This document shows positions 25,158 to 33,609 of a DNA stretch of 41,729 nt, in pieces. The stretch covers positions 1 to 41,729 of the IMG/VR virus record IMGVR_UViG_3300007735_000731; one strand, 5' to 3'. The stretch comes from a virus. The translations under genes and the position numbers were made by a program. The first letter of the stretch is position 1. Every line of letters starts with the position of its first letter. The notes under the pieces are model-generated. The model was not told the origin of the DNA, made no database searches, and saw nothing but the letters and a program-made list of their open reading frames with translations.

Positions 25158-26549
25158 ATGCCTATTACGTCATCGTTTAGTGGGGCAAGCGCAAGAGCGC
25201 TTGGCTTTACTTCGTCCGGATATACCGCAATAGGTAACGGGTACTGGATAAATAGAACCAGTAAAGCAAGCACCAATGTATATTCCTATGCGAAATCAAT
25301 GGCTGTAGATTCTAGCGGTAATATGTATTACGTGGGATACAGTTACGCTCATCCAAGCGGAACGGATTATTCACAAAACGTTGTCAAATACAATTCTTCG
25401 GGAGAAATTGTTTGGCAAAGAAGCCTTGATACAGCAGGCATAGTAGACGCCGCTTATTCTGTTTCTTTAGATTCTTCCGGGAACGTGTATGTATTTGGCA
25501 CTGGAACTGCAAATTCTTACGGAACTTACATTAAGTTTAACTCTTCGGGCGTTCTTCAATGGCAGAAGAGATTGACTGATTCTTTCATATATGTATTTCC
25601 GCAAGATTCAGTAGTAGATTCTTCTGGCAATCTATACTTATCTGGAATTACTTACAATAATACTACCAATACATTTGATGCCACAGTTATCAAGTTTGAT
25701 TCTTCTGGGAATATAACCTGGCAACGACGTGCGTATACCAATAACCAAGACACGTTTAACGGAATAGCGCTAGACGCATCCAATAATGTTTATGTATGCG
25801 GAAGTAGTGGCAATTTTGGAGGAGTGCTAAAGGGTATAGTAGTAAAGTATAACTCTTCTGGTGGCCTTCAATGGCAACGAGAGTTTTCATCATCTTACAC
25901 CGTAGATTCTCAAAGCATAATCTGCGATAGTACTGGAGCCGTTTATGTTGCATCATTTTATAGCGACTCTAGCGGTGGAACTAAATTTGGTTCTTTGATT
26001 AAATACAATTCATCTGGAGTTTTGCAATGGCAAACAAAAACCACTTACCTCGCATACTCGATAAGCTCTTCTACAAATACTAATGCGATGTCATTAGCAG
26101 TAGATTCGTCAGACAATATCTATATAATTTCTACAAGTTCTCAGTATACCACTGCTGGTGGGACTACCTACGGTAGCCCTAACCTAATTCAAAAGTTTAA
26201 CTCCAGCGGTACTCAACAATGGGCAAGAAATTTTAACTTGGATAACTACATAGGTGATGGTTATGCAACAATAGCGGTCAATGGCAGTGATTATTATATC
26301 TATTTTACTGCATCATTTGGCGCTGAAAAATCTACTCTTGGAGCAAAACTTCCCACTAATGGAAGCAAAGCCGGTCAGTACAAAGTAGGGCCAGTAAATA
26401 TCACATACAATGCCGTAACAACCACAGTAACTTCTGGAACGTTAATAGAAGCAGCGGGTAGTTTAACGGACACAGCAGGTTCTATTACATCATCAAGTGC
26501 AAGCCTAACTGACACAGCAAATAATCTTACGGTAACAATCCGAGACTAA
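25158..26549 (+). CDS. Beta-propeller-like (SBBP-type repeat) host-recognition protein
   Basis: A 463-aa protein built of about seven to eight repeats of the form VDSSGN-[MLV]Y, then KYNSSG...WQR. These repeats occur in SBBP/beta-propeller proteins, so a propeller-shaped receptor-binding head is likely. The C-terminal 60 residues are Thr/Ser-rich (TDTAGSITSSSASLTD). Codon use is AT-rich compared with the flanking tail genes, suggesting horizontal exchange. Confidence 0.75.
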   Translation: MPITSSFSGASARALGFTSSGYTAIGNGYWINRTSKASTNVYSYAKSMAVDSSGNMYYVGYSYAHPSGTDYSQNVVKYNSSGEIVWQRSLDTAGIVDAAYSVSLDSSGNVYVFGTGTANSYGTYIKFNSSGVLQWQKRLTDSFIYVFPQDSVVDSSGNLYLSGITYNNTTNTFDATVIKFDSSGNITWQRRAYTNNQDTFNGIALDASNNVYVCGSSGNFGGVLKGIVVKYNSSGGLQWQREFSSSYTVDSQSIICDSTGAVYVASFYSDSSGGTKFGSLIKYNSSGVLQWQTKTTYLAYSISSSTNTNAMSLAVDSSDNIYIISTSSQYTTAGGTTYGSPNLIQKFNSSGTQQWARNFNLDNYIGDGYATIAVNGSDYYIYFTASFGAEKSTLGAKLPTNGSKAGQYKVGPVNITYNAVTTTVTSGTLIEAAGSLTDTAGSITSSSASLTDTANNLTVTIRD

Positions 26550-26671
26550 TGAGCTTACTTACTGGCAACTGCACCACAGAACAACTCCCATCCTGGGAGG
26601 ATTGGGTTGACCCAATAGACGGACATAAGGAGAAGAATGCCATACGGTTCAGACATCACCGAAGCCGGTGA
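26549..26671 (+). CDS. 40-aa hypothetical protein overlapping the next tail gene
   Basis: TAATG-coupled to the propeller gene. It reads MSLLTGNCTTEQLPSWEDWV, then ends basic (RFRHHRSR), and overlaps the following tail gene by 35 bases in another frame. Without it, 87 bases would be unaccounted for. The GGAG that serves the next gene lies inside it. Confidence 0.5.
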   Translation: MSLLTGNCTTEQLPSWEDWVDPIDGHKEKNAIRFRHHRSR

Positions 26672-28847
26672 CTATAAGAACATAGCCTTTGCACTGTCTA
26701 ACCCAGTTGCTGCCTCTAGTTATACGCTCACTGACTTCAACTACGACGTGTCTATCAACACGATGCCGTTCTTCCTAATGACTAGCGATAACTCCCCTTA
26801 TCGCCGGGTAACAGCACAGTACCGCAAGGACCAATACGACCAGACCCGTGAGGCTGGTGAGCAGTCGCTCACCGGTTGGTGGTTCAGAAGCCAATCATCT
26901 TTCCATCTAGGTCAAGGCATCAAGTACTTCGAGCCTGCTCAAGATGAAGGACTGCGCTTCCAGTACACCGAGTCTAAGGGACTTGATGTCTGGACCAAGG
27001 GTCAGGCTACGCTACTTCGTAACAGCACAGCTGCACATAATACTGCTGGAGAACTACATAGTAACGGACGTCCGTATCAGTACTTGCGTTCCATCCGATG
27101 GACACAGAATAGCAATACATACAACGGTTGCTTACTACACGATTACTACGATGTAGATAAAGTATATCCCACCATTACTAACAGTATTACTAACAAGGCA
27201 CTGACAAGCAATGTTGCTACATTGACTACAGCAGTTGCTCACGGTATGTGTGTGGGTATGGAAGTTGTTGTTACTGGAGTAGACGCTACCTTTAACGGAA
27301 CATATACCATCACTACTGTACCAACAACCACTACCTTTACTTATGCCAAGACAGCAGCAAACGTAACTTCTACCGCTGCTACTGGTACCGTCACTAGCAA
27401 CGTAATGCACTTTGTAGACTACAACGCAGGTGTAGATGACCCGGTATTTGCTGTCTGCGATGATGGTGTTACGGCGTATTGGTTAACTAACGATACGGTA
27501 TCCGGAAAGTTGGAAGTCAACAAGAAGGCTCTTAACGAGCCAGGTTCTACCGCAGCAACGGTAATGTTCACCAGTCCTGGTATTACCGTTACCAATGGCG
27601 TAATGGAATTTGTTAAAGAGCGTATTGTAATGTGCGCGAATAATTCAATTTATGAAGTTTTGCCAAGTTCAAGTACATTACCAACGGCTCTATACACTCA
27701 CCCAGATAATGGCTATGCCTTCACTAGTATCACAGCATCTGGTTCTGCTATCTATGTAGCAGGATATAATCGCATCCAATCGAGCATCATTAAGTTTACT
27801 CTTGAATCAGATGGAGGTATGCCGACACTGGCATACGGAACAGTAGCAGCAGAGATGCCAACTGGCGAAATCATCTATCGCATCTTCCAATACCTGGGTT
27901 ATATGGTCATCGGTACTAGCGCTGGTATCAGACTTGCTAGTATCGCTGACGATGGGTCATTGACCTATGGTCCACTCATTGTAGAAACCACTCAGCCTTG
28001 CTACGACTTCGCAGCCAAAGACCGATTTGTCTGGGCTGCTACTAGCGTAGAGGGTCAAGCAGGAACTATCCGTATAGACCTTGGCGCACCGGTAGCACCA
28101 TTGGTACCTGCCTATGCTTTCGATGTCTATGCCCCGTCGTCACCGACTACGCACTACACCACAGCCTGTGCGTTCATCGGTAACACAGACCGTCTAGCCT
28201 ATGCAACCAACTACGCACTGGCTACCAGTGGGTACGTCTATATAGAGGATGAATCAACTCTACTTTCTAGCGGATATCTTCAGACCGGATATGTCCGATA
28301 CAACACGCTAGAGAATAAGATATTTAAGTTCCTCTCACCACGTGTTGATACTACCAACGGTGGATACTCGCTGATATCGATTGACTCTGATGGAACAGAA
28401 TACGCTATTGGTGGCGCAGCACAGGGAGCACCAGCACAGGAAGTAGGAATCCCCTACCCAGTAGGACCGCAAGAATATGTTGGATTCAAGTTCACTATCA
28501 ATCGGTCCACCTCTGATAGCACCAAGGGACCAGTGTTCACTGGTTACCAGCTCAAAGCATTGCCTGCTGTACCACGTCAGAAACTTATTCAACTACCAGT
28601 AGCCTGCTATGACCGAGAGATGGATTCTCTGGGCAATGAAGTTGGCTATGACGGACGCGCTTGGGACAGACTCTCACAACTAGAAGCGATTGAGTCAGCC
28701 GGAGATACCGTTCGTATCGAAGACTTTAGAACCGGAGAGGTAGTCATTGCACTCATCGAAGAGTTAGATTTCCGCAACGTAGCACCTAGTGATAAACGCT
28801 TTACTGGTTACGGCGGAGTACTGATAGTTACCGCACGCACTGTATAA
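26637..28847 (+). CDS. Tail protein (tube/nozzle-like) with capsid-type Ig-like insertion
   Basis: A 736-aa beta-rich protein, probably propeller-like (DGVTAYWLTNDTVSGKLEV; GSAIYVAGYNRIQSSIIKF). Near the N-terminus is SLTGWWFRSQSSFHLGQGIK. At residues 186-253 it carries the same beta module as the major capsid protein; I count 55 of 68 residues identical. A tail nozzle/tubular B-like or minor tail function fits the size and the position before the lysis genes. GGAGAAG precedes ATG. Confidence 0.65.
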   Translation: MPYGSDITEAGDYKNIAFALSNPVAASSYTLTDFNYDVSINTMPFFLMTSDNSPYRRVTAQYRKDQYDQTREAGEQSLTGWWFRSQSSFHLGQGIKYFEPAQDEGLRFQYTESKGLDVWTKGQATLLRNSTAAHNTAGELHSNGRPYQYLRSIRWTQNSNTYNGCLLHDYYDVDKVYPTITNSITNKALTSNVATLTTAVAHGMCVGMEVVVTGVDATFNGTYTITTVPTTTTFTYAKTAANVTSTAATGTVTSNVMHFVDYNAGVDDPVFAVCDDGVTAYWLTNDTVSGKLEVNKKALNEPGSTAATVMFTSPGITVTNGVMEFVKERIVMCANNSIYEVLPSSSTLPTALYTHPDNGYAFTSITASGSAIYVAGYNRIQSSIIKFTLESDGGMPTLAYGTVAAEMPTGEIIYRIFQYLGYMVIGTSAGIRLASIADDGSLTYGPLIVETTQPCYDFAAKDRFVWAATSVEGQAGTIRIDLGAPVAPLVPAYAFDVYAPSSPTTHYTTACAFIGNTDRLAYATNYALATSGYVYIEDESTLLSSGYLQTGYVRYNTLENKIFKFLSPRVDTTNGGYSLISIDSDGTEYAIGGAAQGAPAQEVGIPYPVGPQEYVGFKFTINRSTSDSTKGPVFTGYQLKALPAVPRQKLIQLPVACYDREMDSLGNEVGYDGRAWDRLSQLEAIESAGDTVRIEDFRTGEVVIALIEELDFRNVAPSDKRFTGYGGVLIVTARTV

Positions 28848-28856
28848 GGAGATAAA

Positions 28857-29054
28857 ATGTCCCCTGCTGATTGGGCTGGCTTAGCCGTATCCATACTCAC
28901 ACTTGTCACAGGTTTCTCTATGGCAATCAAATGGTTAGTGAAGCACTACCTGAATGAACTCAAGCCCAATGGGGGTAGTTCTATTAAAGACACAGTAATT
29001 CGATTGGAAAGACAAGTTGAAGAAATCTATAAAATTCTCTTGGAGAGACGATGA
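28857..29054 (+). CDS. Putative holin, one membrane segment (65 aa)
   Basis: N-terminal hydrophobic segment at about residues 8-27 (LAVSILTLVTGFSMAIKWLV), then a short charged coiled coil (VIRLERQVEEIYKILLERR). AAGGAG lies before ATG, and it overlaps the endolysin gene by ATGA. Holins perforate the cytoplasmic membrane to release or trigger the endolysin; position and topology support the call. Confidence 0.7.
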   Translation: MSPADWAGLAVSILTLVTGFSMAIKWLVKHYLNELKPNGGSSIKDTVIRLERQVEEIYKILLERR

Positions 29055-29506
29055 TACCTTTAGCACGTGTTGCTCAACCGGCTGCCATTGCCATCCTGCG
29101 GCAAGCCACAGCGCTGAAACCAAAGAGGAAGAAGGACTCGGATGGGCTGCTCCCATCTAAGGCTCACGTAGCCCAGAATCCCAACTCTGACCACAACTCA
29201 GGCTATGCCTGCGACCTCACCCACGACCCTGCTAATGGCATTGACTGCCACGAAATCTTTGAGAAGCTCAAAGAAGATGGGCGGGTCAAGTACCTCATCT
29301 TCAGTGGCAAGATATGGTCCAAGGATAAGGGTGAGCGTAAGTATGAAGGTAGCAACGGACATTACAAACACCTGCATATCAGCATCAAAGATACCTTTGG
29401 TGATGACACCAGCCCTTGGTTTGCGTGGCTTGGCAAACCTAAAGCACTCAATACAGTAAAAGCCAAAGTCAAAAAGAAGCCAAAGAAAGAGGCAACAAAT
29501 GACTAA
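29051..29506 (+). CDS. Endolysin, M15/VanY-type peptidoglycan peptidase
   Basis: A 151-aa zinc peptidase. The metal ligands appear as H48 and D55 (SDHNSGYACDLTHDP) and the HLH motif at 107-109 (GHYKHLHISIKD), the classical SxHxxGxAxD...HxH pattern of D-Ala-D-Ala carboxypeptidase-like endolysins. It cuts peptide cross-links in the cell wall at lysis. The C-terminus is a Lys-rich tail (KAKVKKKPKKEA) that may bind the wall. No signal peptide, so release depends on a holin. Confidence 0.9.
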   Translation: MIPLARVAQPAAIAILRQATALKPKRKKDSDGLLPSKAHVAQNPNSDHNSGYACDLTHDPANGIDCHEIFEKLKEDGRVKYLIFSGKIWSKDKGERKYEGSNGHYKHLHISIKDTFGDDTSPWFAWLGKPKALNTVKAKVKKKPKKEATND

Positions 29507-29720
29507 AGATAAAGCAATCCAGGTACTGCACTCGTACCTACGAGCAGCAGTAGCAGCAGCACTAGCTATGTACTTAGCCGGAGAGACCGACCCTAAGAAG
29601 TTGGCTTACGCTGCGCTCGCCGCAGTAGCGGCTCCCGCTATGAAGGCTATGGATAGAAGCGCCAAAGAGTTTGGGCTAGGTTCCAAACCAGTAGCCAAGA
29701 AGAAGGCTAAGAAGAAGTAG
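29499..29720 (+). CDS. Small hydrophobic protein, possible second holin or antiholin (73 aa)
   Basis: Overlaps the endolysin end by eight bases. It has an Ala-rich amphipathic or membrane segment (YLRAAVAAALAMYLAG; KLAYAALAAVAAPAMKA) and a Lys-rich tail (KPVAKKKAKKK). A protein of this kind next to an endolysin is often a holin or antiholin. It is the last gene of the rightward late operon. Confidence 0.6.
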   Translation: MTKDKAIQVLHSYLRAAVAAALAMYLAGETDPKKLAYAALAAVAAPAMKAMDRSAKEFGLGSKPVAKKKAKKK

Positions 29721-29898
29721 GTTCCTGCGAGGCAATGGGCGTCCCTGTAATGGGGGCGCCCTCTTTTTTTATTTCTACGATGTCGTAGCCATTCTTCTCT
29801 AAGAACTTCAACAACCGTTGCGCCATAGTGGCGGGTGGTTCGGGTAACGCATAGGAGTAAACTTCCCAGAGTGCAGACGCAAGTATCCTTAAACCCAT
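29707..29898 (-). CDS. Isolated leftward small gene (63 aa)
   Basis: Reads MGLRILASALWEVYSYALPE then LLKFLEKNGYDIVEIKKEG. GGGAGG lies 6 bases before its ATG, and a TATAAT box is present on the same strand at 29964-29959. Its 3' end overlaps the tail of the rightward gene 29499-29720 by 14 bases, and the late terminator is inside it. It is the only leftward gene in the first 36 kb. Unknown function; control of the late-to-early junction is a speculation. Confidence 0.55.
   Translation of the reverse strand: MGLRILASALWEVYSYALPEPPATMAQRLLKFLEKNGYDIVEIKKEGAPITGTPIASQEPTSS
29737..29770 (+). terminator. Rho-independent terminator of the late operon
   Basis: GGGCGTCCC (29737-29745) pairs with GGGGCGCCC (29753-29761) with one G-T pair and a short loop, followed by TCTTTTTTT. 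It ends rightward late transcription just after the lysis genes. It lies inside the coding region of the small leftward gene 29707-29898. Confidence 0.88.
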
Positions 29899-29917
29899 CG
29901 GGTACCTCCCGGAACGT

Positions 29918-29964
29918 GGACCGCTGATGCGGTCCCCCGTCAACTCGCTAACGCTCGTATTATA
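29918..29964 (-). promoter_or_regulatory. Leftward TATAAT promoter and leader hairpin
   Basis: On the minus strand TGTGTATAAT (perfect -10, 29964-29959) lacks a good -35. Downstream in the leader is a perfect 7-bp stem GGACCGC/GCGGTCC with loop (29918-29935), between the -10 and the GGGAGG ribosome-binding site of the 63-aa gene. The hairpin may be an operator, attenuator or stabiliser. Confidence 0.5.
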
Positions 29965-30002
29965 CACACTCTCTGGTTCGACACGCCGAGGTCTGGAAAT
30001 TT

Positions 30003-30045
30003 TTGTAACTGTCCCTCTCTGGATGTACCATTACACCCGGGAGGA
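30003..30045 (+). promoter_or_regulatory. Candidate rightward early promoter and ribosome-binding site
   Basis: TTGTAA (30003-30008), a 17-base spacer and TACCAT (30026-30031, matching TANNNT) stand before the nuclease gene, followed by CCCGGGAGG (30037-30045) as ribosome-binding site. This is the first gene after the late terminator, so a promoter is expected in this gap. Confidence 0.5.
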
Positions 30046-30048
30046 TAA

Positions 30049-31020
30049 ATGAACATTATTGCGGAACTGATTGCAGCCCTTCGTGAGAAGGATGCCGGGC
30101 GGTCACGTTCACTACAACCAGAGATAGGACCTAGCGAACTGGGTTCTTGCGCGAGGAAGGTCTGGTACCGGCTGAACTCTCAGCCTGTCACCAATACTGA
30201 TGACCTCAAACTCAGTGCCATTATGGGTACTGCCATCCATACTGCTATCGAAGAGGCTCTACGACTACGGGACCCAGAGGGTACCAAGTTTGAGCTGGAG
30301 ACCGAGGTAGCCTACAACGGTATGAAAGCCCACGTCGATTGCTACATCCCAGAGATAGCAACCATTGTGGACTGGAAGACTGTCAAGCAACGCACGCTCT
30401 CCTACTTTCCATCCAGGCAGCAGATATGGCAGGTCCAGACCTACGGATATCTGATGTCTAAGGGTGCCGGTAGACCGGTCGAAAACGTGGCTCTGGTGGC
30501 CATTAGCCGGGACGGAGACGAGCGGGATGTGATTATGCACATCGAACCCTACGACGAGTCTGTGGCCCTTGATGCCCTGCTCTGGCTGGAGAATGTCCGG
30601 GCCAGCGTAGAACCACCAGCGCCTGAGAAAGATGCAGTCTCTTACTGCTCGAACTTCTGTAAATACTACGACGCCTCTGGCGAGGTCGGATGCGTTGGTA
30701 TAAAAAAAGAGAACGTACCTACGGTCTTGATTAAGGAACTGTCCGTAGCCAACGCCTCTAGCAAATATCTACAAATCGACAATGAAATCAAGACCTTGAC
30801 AGCTGAGAAAGAAGCGATAAGGTCTGCTCTTGAAGGGTACTCAGGCGTTACTGAAGAAGGCGTACAGATTTCTTGGACACCAGTAGCAGGACGGCGTACA
30901 GTAGACTCGACAGAGGTTGAGAAACTTCTAGGGTTTATCCCTTACAAAGTAGGAAAAGACTCTATGCGACTTGAAGTCAAGTCGATAAACGAACCGGGAG
31001 GAAATGATGTCAGCGAATGA
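30049..31020 (+). CDS. Cas4/RecB-like PD-(D/E)XK exonuclease with cysteine cluster
   Basis: A 323-aa nuclease. The fold motifs are GTAIHTAIEE (about 63-72), D97 in AHVDCYIP and D108-W-K110 in TIVDWKTVK, the catalytic D...(D/E)xK set. C34 (GSCARKVWY) together with C200, C204 and C215 could hold an iron-sulfur cluster as in Cas4 and AddB. The C-terminal 80 residues form a coiled region then a small beta domain (GVQISWTPVAGRRTVD). It probably processes DNA ends in phage recombination or replication. First gene of the early operon. Confidence 0.85.
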   Translation: MNIIAELIAALREKDAGRSRSLQPEIGPSELGSCARKVWYRLNSQPVTNTDDLKLSAIMGTAIHTAIEEALRLRDPEGTKFELETEVAYNGMKAHVDCYIPEIATIVDWKTVKQRTLSYFPSRQQIWQVQTYGYLMSKGAGRPVENVALVAISRDGDERDVIMHIEPYDESVALDALLWLENVRASVEPPAPEKDAVSYCSNFCKYYDASGEVGCVGIKKENVPTVLIKELSVANASSKYLQIDNEIKTLTAEKEAIRSALEGYSGVTEEGVQISWTPVAGRRTVDSTEVEKLLGFIPYKVGKDSMRLEVKSINEPGGNDVSE

Positions 31021-31417
31021 ATCAACCAAGATTCAGATTAACTTCAAGTGGGAGAAGGATGGTGATATGGTCAACATCTACGCAACCGATGAGGCAGATG
31101 CCGCAATGCAGTTGCAAGGACTACAGAACATTATCCCTATCATTTCTCAAACATCACAGATGTTTCGTGGTGTAGCAGCTATCTCCGCACCAGCACCAGT
31201 AGCAGCACCTGTTGCGCCAGCAGCAACGGTAACACTGATTGCTAAGCCAGTTACCGCTACCGGAACTGGACCAACCTGTGCTCACGGTGTGATGAACTGG
31301 CGTGAGTGGAATGACCGTGACAATCCCGGCGAGCGCAAGGCAGGTTACCTATGCGCTGCACCGCGTGAGTACACTGGTAAGAAATGCAAGGCGGTGGGCG
31401 TCAAGACAGTTGCGTAG
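31004..31417 (+). CDS. Hypothetical protein with Ala/Pro linker and Cys-His motif (137 aa)
   Basis: N-terminal about 60 residues are a helical/beta domain (NFKWEKDGDMVNIYATDEAD), then an Ala/Pro linker, then a C-terminal motif CAHGVMNWREWND...GYLCAAP...KKCKAVG with three Cys and one His, a possible zinc knuckle. It overlaps the nuclease end by 17 bases and may cooperate with it in DNA binding. ATG 31007 is an equally good start. Confidence 0.65.
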   Translation: MMSANESTKIQINFKWEKDGDMVNIYATDEADAAMQLQGLQNIIPIISQTSQMFRGVAAISAPAPVAAPVAPAATVTLIAKPVTATGTGPTCAHGVMNWREWNDRDNPGERKAGYLCAAPREYTGKKCKAVGVKTVA

Positions 31418-31426
31418 GTTCACACT

Positions 31427-31702
31427 ATGTTGGAACCGTGGAACTTTGATGACCCCAACTGCGCCAGTATCGATACCGAAGTCTTCTATCCGGATTTGTA
31501 TGAAGCCTTCCAGTATTCTACTTATGCAGTCAAAACTATAAAGAATCTTTGCGGTAGCTGTAAGCATCAGTTTGATTGTCTGGAGTGGTCTTTGCACCAC
31601 GAAGGGTATGGACTGTGGGCAGGCTACTCAGAGAGGGAACGCCGAGCAATGCGTAAGGCGCGAGGCATATCGCTACAATTACCGGAGTGGCACATTGATT
31701 GA
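31427..31702 (+). CDS. WhiB-family iron-sulfur transcription regulator
   Basis: A 91-aa protein with C12, C42, C45 and C51 (CX29CX2CX5C), the WhiB 4Fe-4S ligands, then the GYGLWAGYSERERRAMRKARG region that corresponds to the G-I/V-W-G-G turn and basic DNA-contact tail. WhiB-like proteins bind the principal sigma factor and alter promoter choice; the family is essentially actinobacterial. It probably redirects host or phage transcription during infection and gives the best host clue in this window. Confidence 0.92.
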   Translation: MLEPWNFDDPNCASIDTEVFYPDLYEAFQYSTYAVKTIKNLCGSCKHQFDCLEWSLHHEGYGLWAGYSERERRAMRKARGISLQLPEWHID

Positions 31703-32528
31703 TTTGCAGAGAGCGTGGAGTGGCACACAGGCCAAGGCCGTTCCCTTGCCTGATGTGTGGCGTGGGCTTGCCGCTGAACAGATGAAGTTCCGCAGGGGAC
31801 AAGTCTGTATGGTGGCCGCCCAACCCAATGCGGGTAAGTCGATGTTTGCTTTTATCTATGCGATAAAGGCGAATGTCCCCACGCTCTTCTTCTCTGCTGA
31901 TACTGATACTGCTACTGCCACCATCCGTGCTGCTGCTCACTTGACGCAACATCCACAGATACTGGTAGAGCAGAACCTAGAGTTGACTTCTGAGTATTAC
32001 CGATACCAGTTGTCACAGATACGCCACATCCGATGGGTCTTTGACCCATCACCCACACTGGATGACATAGAGTTAGAGGTGAAAGCCTACGTTGAACTCT
32101 ATGGGATTCCACCAGAGATGATAGTTGTCGACAACTTATCAAATGTTGTTGCTGAGCAAGAGAATGAATGGTCTGGTCTACGTGCGATTATGACTGAGTT
32201 TCATCACCTTGCTCGTACCACGGAGGCGTGCGTACTTGTTCTACACCATACGTCAGAACAGAGCGAGTTCGGTAAGCAGAATGAACCACCACCGAGGCGG
32301 TCTATTCACGGCAAGATATCTCAACTACCTAGTATGATACTGACCTTGGGATTTAGCCCATCAGAATCTATACTCAAAGTGGCAGCGGTGAAGAACCGCT
32401 TTGGTCCACACTCGGCAGACGGTACGCACTATACGCAACTGTATGTCAACTATTCAACGTGTCAGATAGGTGACCAAGATGCACAAGGTCGAGCCTATCG
32501 GAACGATGCTATACGAGGAGTGTCATAA
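31695..32528 (+). CDS. RecA/DnaB-type ATPase, putative replicative helicase
   Basis: A 277-aa ATPase from TTG 31695 (GGAG seven to ten bases before it). Walker A is AQPNAGKS at residues 42-49, Walker B MIVVDN with D146, and HLARTTEACVLVLHHTSE follows as the motif-3 region. It lacks the N-terminal domain of DnaB and resembles the helicase half of phage primase-helicases. The split primase genes lie two kilobases downstream. A longer upstream start at 31572 would overlap whiB and seems wrong. Confidence 0.85.
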   Translation: MIDLQRAWSGTQAKAVPLPDVWRGLAAEQMKFRRGQVCMVAAQPNAGKSMFAFIYAIKANVPTLFFSADTDTATATIRAAAHLTQHPQILVEQNLELTSEYYRYQLSQIRHIRWVFDPSPTLDDIELEVKAYVELYGIPPEMIVVDNLSNVVAEQENEWSGLRAIMTEFHHLARTTEACVLVLHHTSEQSEFGKQNEPPPRRSIHGKISQLPSMILTLGFSPSESILKVAAVKNRFGPHSADGTHYTQLYVNYSTCQIGDQDAQGRAYRNDAIRGVS

Positions 32529-32665
32529 TGGATGTACAACTTTATCTGACAGCGCTTGCTGTTATCGCAACAATAGGTATCTTCAAGTTTATTCGTGAGT
32601 CTATCTGGTGGTATCGAGTGGAGAAGAAAACCCACAAGATACTAGATGAAGTAGATGGCGAATAA
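32528..32665 (+). CDS. 45-aa single-pass membrane protein
   Basis: TAATG overlap with the helicase gene and an 11-base overlap with the nuclease gene. One hydrophobic stretch (LYLTALAVIATIGIFKFI) is followed by an aromatic-basic region (WWYRVEKKTHK). Unknown; perhaps anchors a replication complex. Confidence 0.65.
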   Translation: MDVQLYLTALAVIATIGIFKFIRESIWWYRVEKKTHKILDEVDGE

Positions 32666-33005
32666 GAACGGACGCAAAGGTTCAGCCTTTGAGACCGGCG
32701 TAATGAAGTGGCTCCGTGATAAGGGGATTATTGCGGAGCGACTTACTAAAGCTGGTGCCAAAGATGAAGGTGACCTAGTGGTCATCGTCGCGGGTCAGAC
32801 CTATATTCTGGAGTTGAAGAACCGGCAGAGGATAGACCTACCTGCCTTCTGGGAAGAGGTTATGACTGAGGCAAAGAATTATGCCAAGGCCAGAGGGTTA
32901 GAGGCTGTGCCGCCAGGGTTTGTCGTCGTGAAGCGACGCAACCACGGCATTGAGAAGTCGTGGGTAGTCCAGGATTTGCAGTCGTGGTTGAAGGAACGCA
33001 AATGA
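32655..33005 (+). CDS. Hjc-like PD-(D/E)XK nuclease (Holliday-junction resolvase type)
   Basis: A 116-aa nuclease with E13 (SAFETGV), D40 (DEGDLVV) and E53-x-K55 (ILELKNR), the active-site set of archaeal-type resolvases and related PD-(D/E)XK enzymes. Basic residues at the N-terminus (NKNGRKG) fit DNA binding. It would resolve branched recombination or replication intermediates before packaging. ATGA overlap with the next gene. Confidence 0.82.
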   Translation: MANKNGRKGSAFETGVMKWLRDKGIIAERLTKAGAKDEGDLVVIVAGQTYILELKNRQRIDLPAFWEEVMTEAKNYAKARGLEAVPPGFVVVKRRNHGIEKSWVVQDLQSWLKERK

Positions 33006-33253
33006 CTTATGAAGAATTGCTAGAAAAGATAGATGATGAAGGTGAGTTTCAAGTACAGTATTTTGATTGCAAGCCCATCTTCATCTCTGCCCTTCGTGCC
33101 GTAGTGGAATTGCATAAGCCATTTAATGCAGATACAGATAAACCGAGTTGTTCTCGGTGTATGGATGCCACAACGGAAAATGGGAAATATGAAATGATGA
33201 TGTCTCCTTATCCGTGTGAACTCATTAGAACCATAGAGAAGGAGTTACAATGA
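33002..33253 (+). CDS. Hypothetical protein with CxxC motif (83 aa)
   Basis: Starts MTYEELLEKIDDEGEFQVQY with ATGA overlap to the nuclease. Contains CSRCMDATTENGKYEMMM and a PYPCELIRTIEKEL end; a common small actinophage-type protein pattern with possible zinc binding. Function unknown. Confidence 0.65.
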   Translation: MTYEELLEKIDDEGEFQVQYFDCKPIFISALRAVVELHKPFNADTDKPSCSRCMDATTENGKYEMMMSPYPCELIRTIEKELQ

Positions 33254-33405
33254 AAATCAAAGCATATATACCAGAGGACTTTACTATTGAAGCGGTGGGA
33301 AGAGCTTATGAACTTGGTCTTATCTCACAGCAAGAAGCACGTGAAATGATTCGACGAATCTGGGGAACAGATATTATGGATTCAGATACTAAGGAGGAAA
33401 ACTAA
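33250..33405 (+). CDS. 51-aa hypothetical protein
   Basis: MKIKAYIPEDFTIEAVGRAY, then LGLISQQEAREMIRRIWGTD, an all-helical acidic protein. ATGA overlap before it and TAATG overlap after it. A helix-turn-helix-like arrangement is possible but not clear. Confidence 0.65.
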   Translation: MKIKAYIPEDFTIEAVGRAYELGLISQQEAREMIRRIWGTDIMDSDTKEEN

Positions 33406-33599
33406 TGGAAGAAATAAAGGAAGGCGTTGTATTCTCAATGGAGAATTACGCACTGAAATCACAGATTGAAAGATTAGAAAATAAAATTAAAACCCTTCAG
33501 CAAATTATTATATTGTCGGGGATTCTTGAGGAAGAGCCACTAGTAGAGCCTGGTTCTGCTTTTATTATCGATGGTAAATCTTATTTGGTTAGAGTCTAA
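33405..33599 (+). CDS. 64-aa coiled-coil protein
   Basis: TAATG-coupled to the gene upstream. Central heptads LKSQIERLENKIKTLQQIII form a coiled coil, and the C-terminus is a small beta segment (GSAFIIDGKSYLVRV). A dimeric accessory factor of unknown role. Confidence 0.6.
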   Translation: MEEIKEGVVFSMENYALKSQIERLENKIKTLQQIIILSGILEEEPLVEPGSAFIIDGKSYLVRV

Positions 33600-33609
33600 G
33601 GAGAGAATA

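Noticed and set aside
31572-31694. Longer start for the RecA-like ATPase
   Set aside because: It would lie almost wholly inside the WhiB gene in another frame, with no ribosome-binding site; TTG 31695 with GGAG is better.
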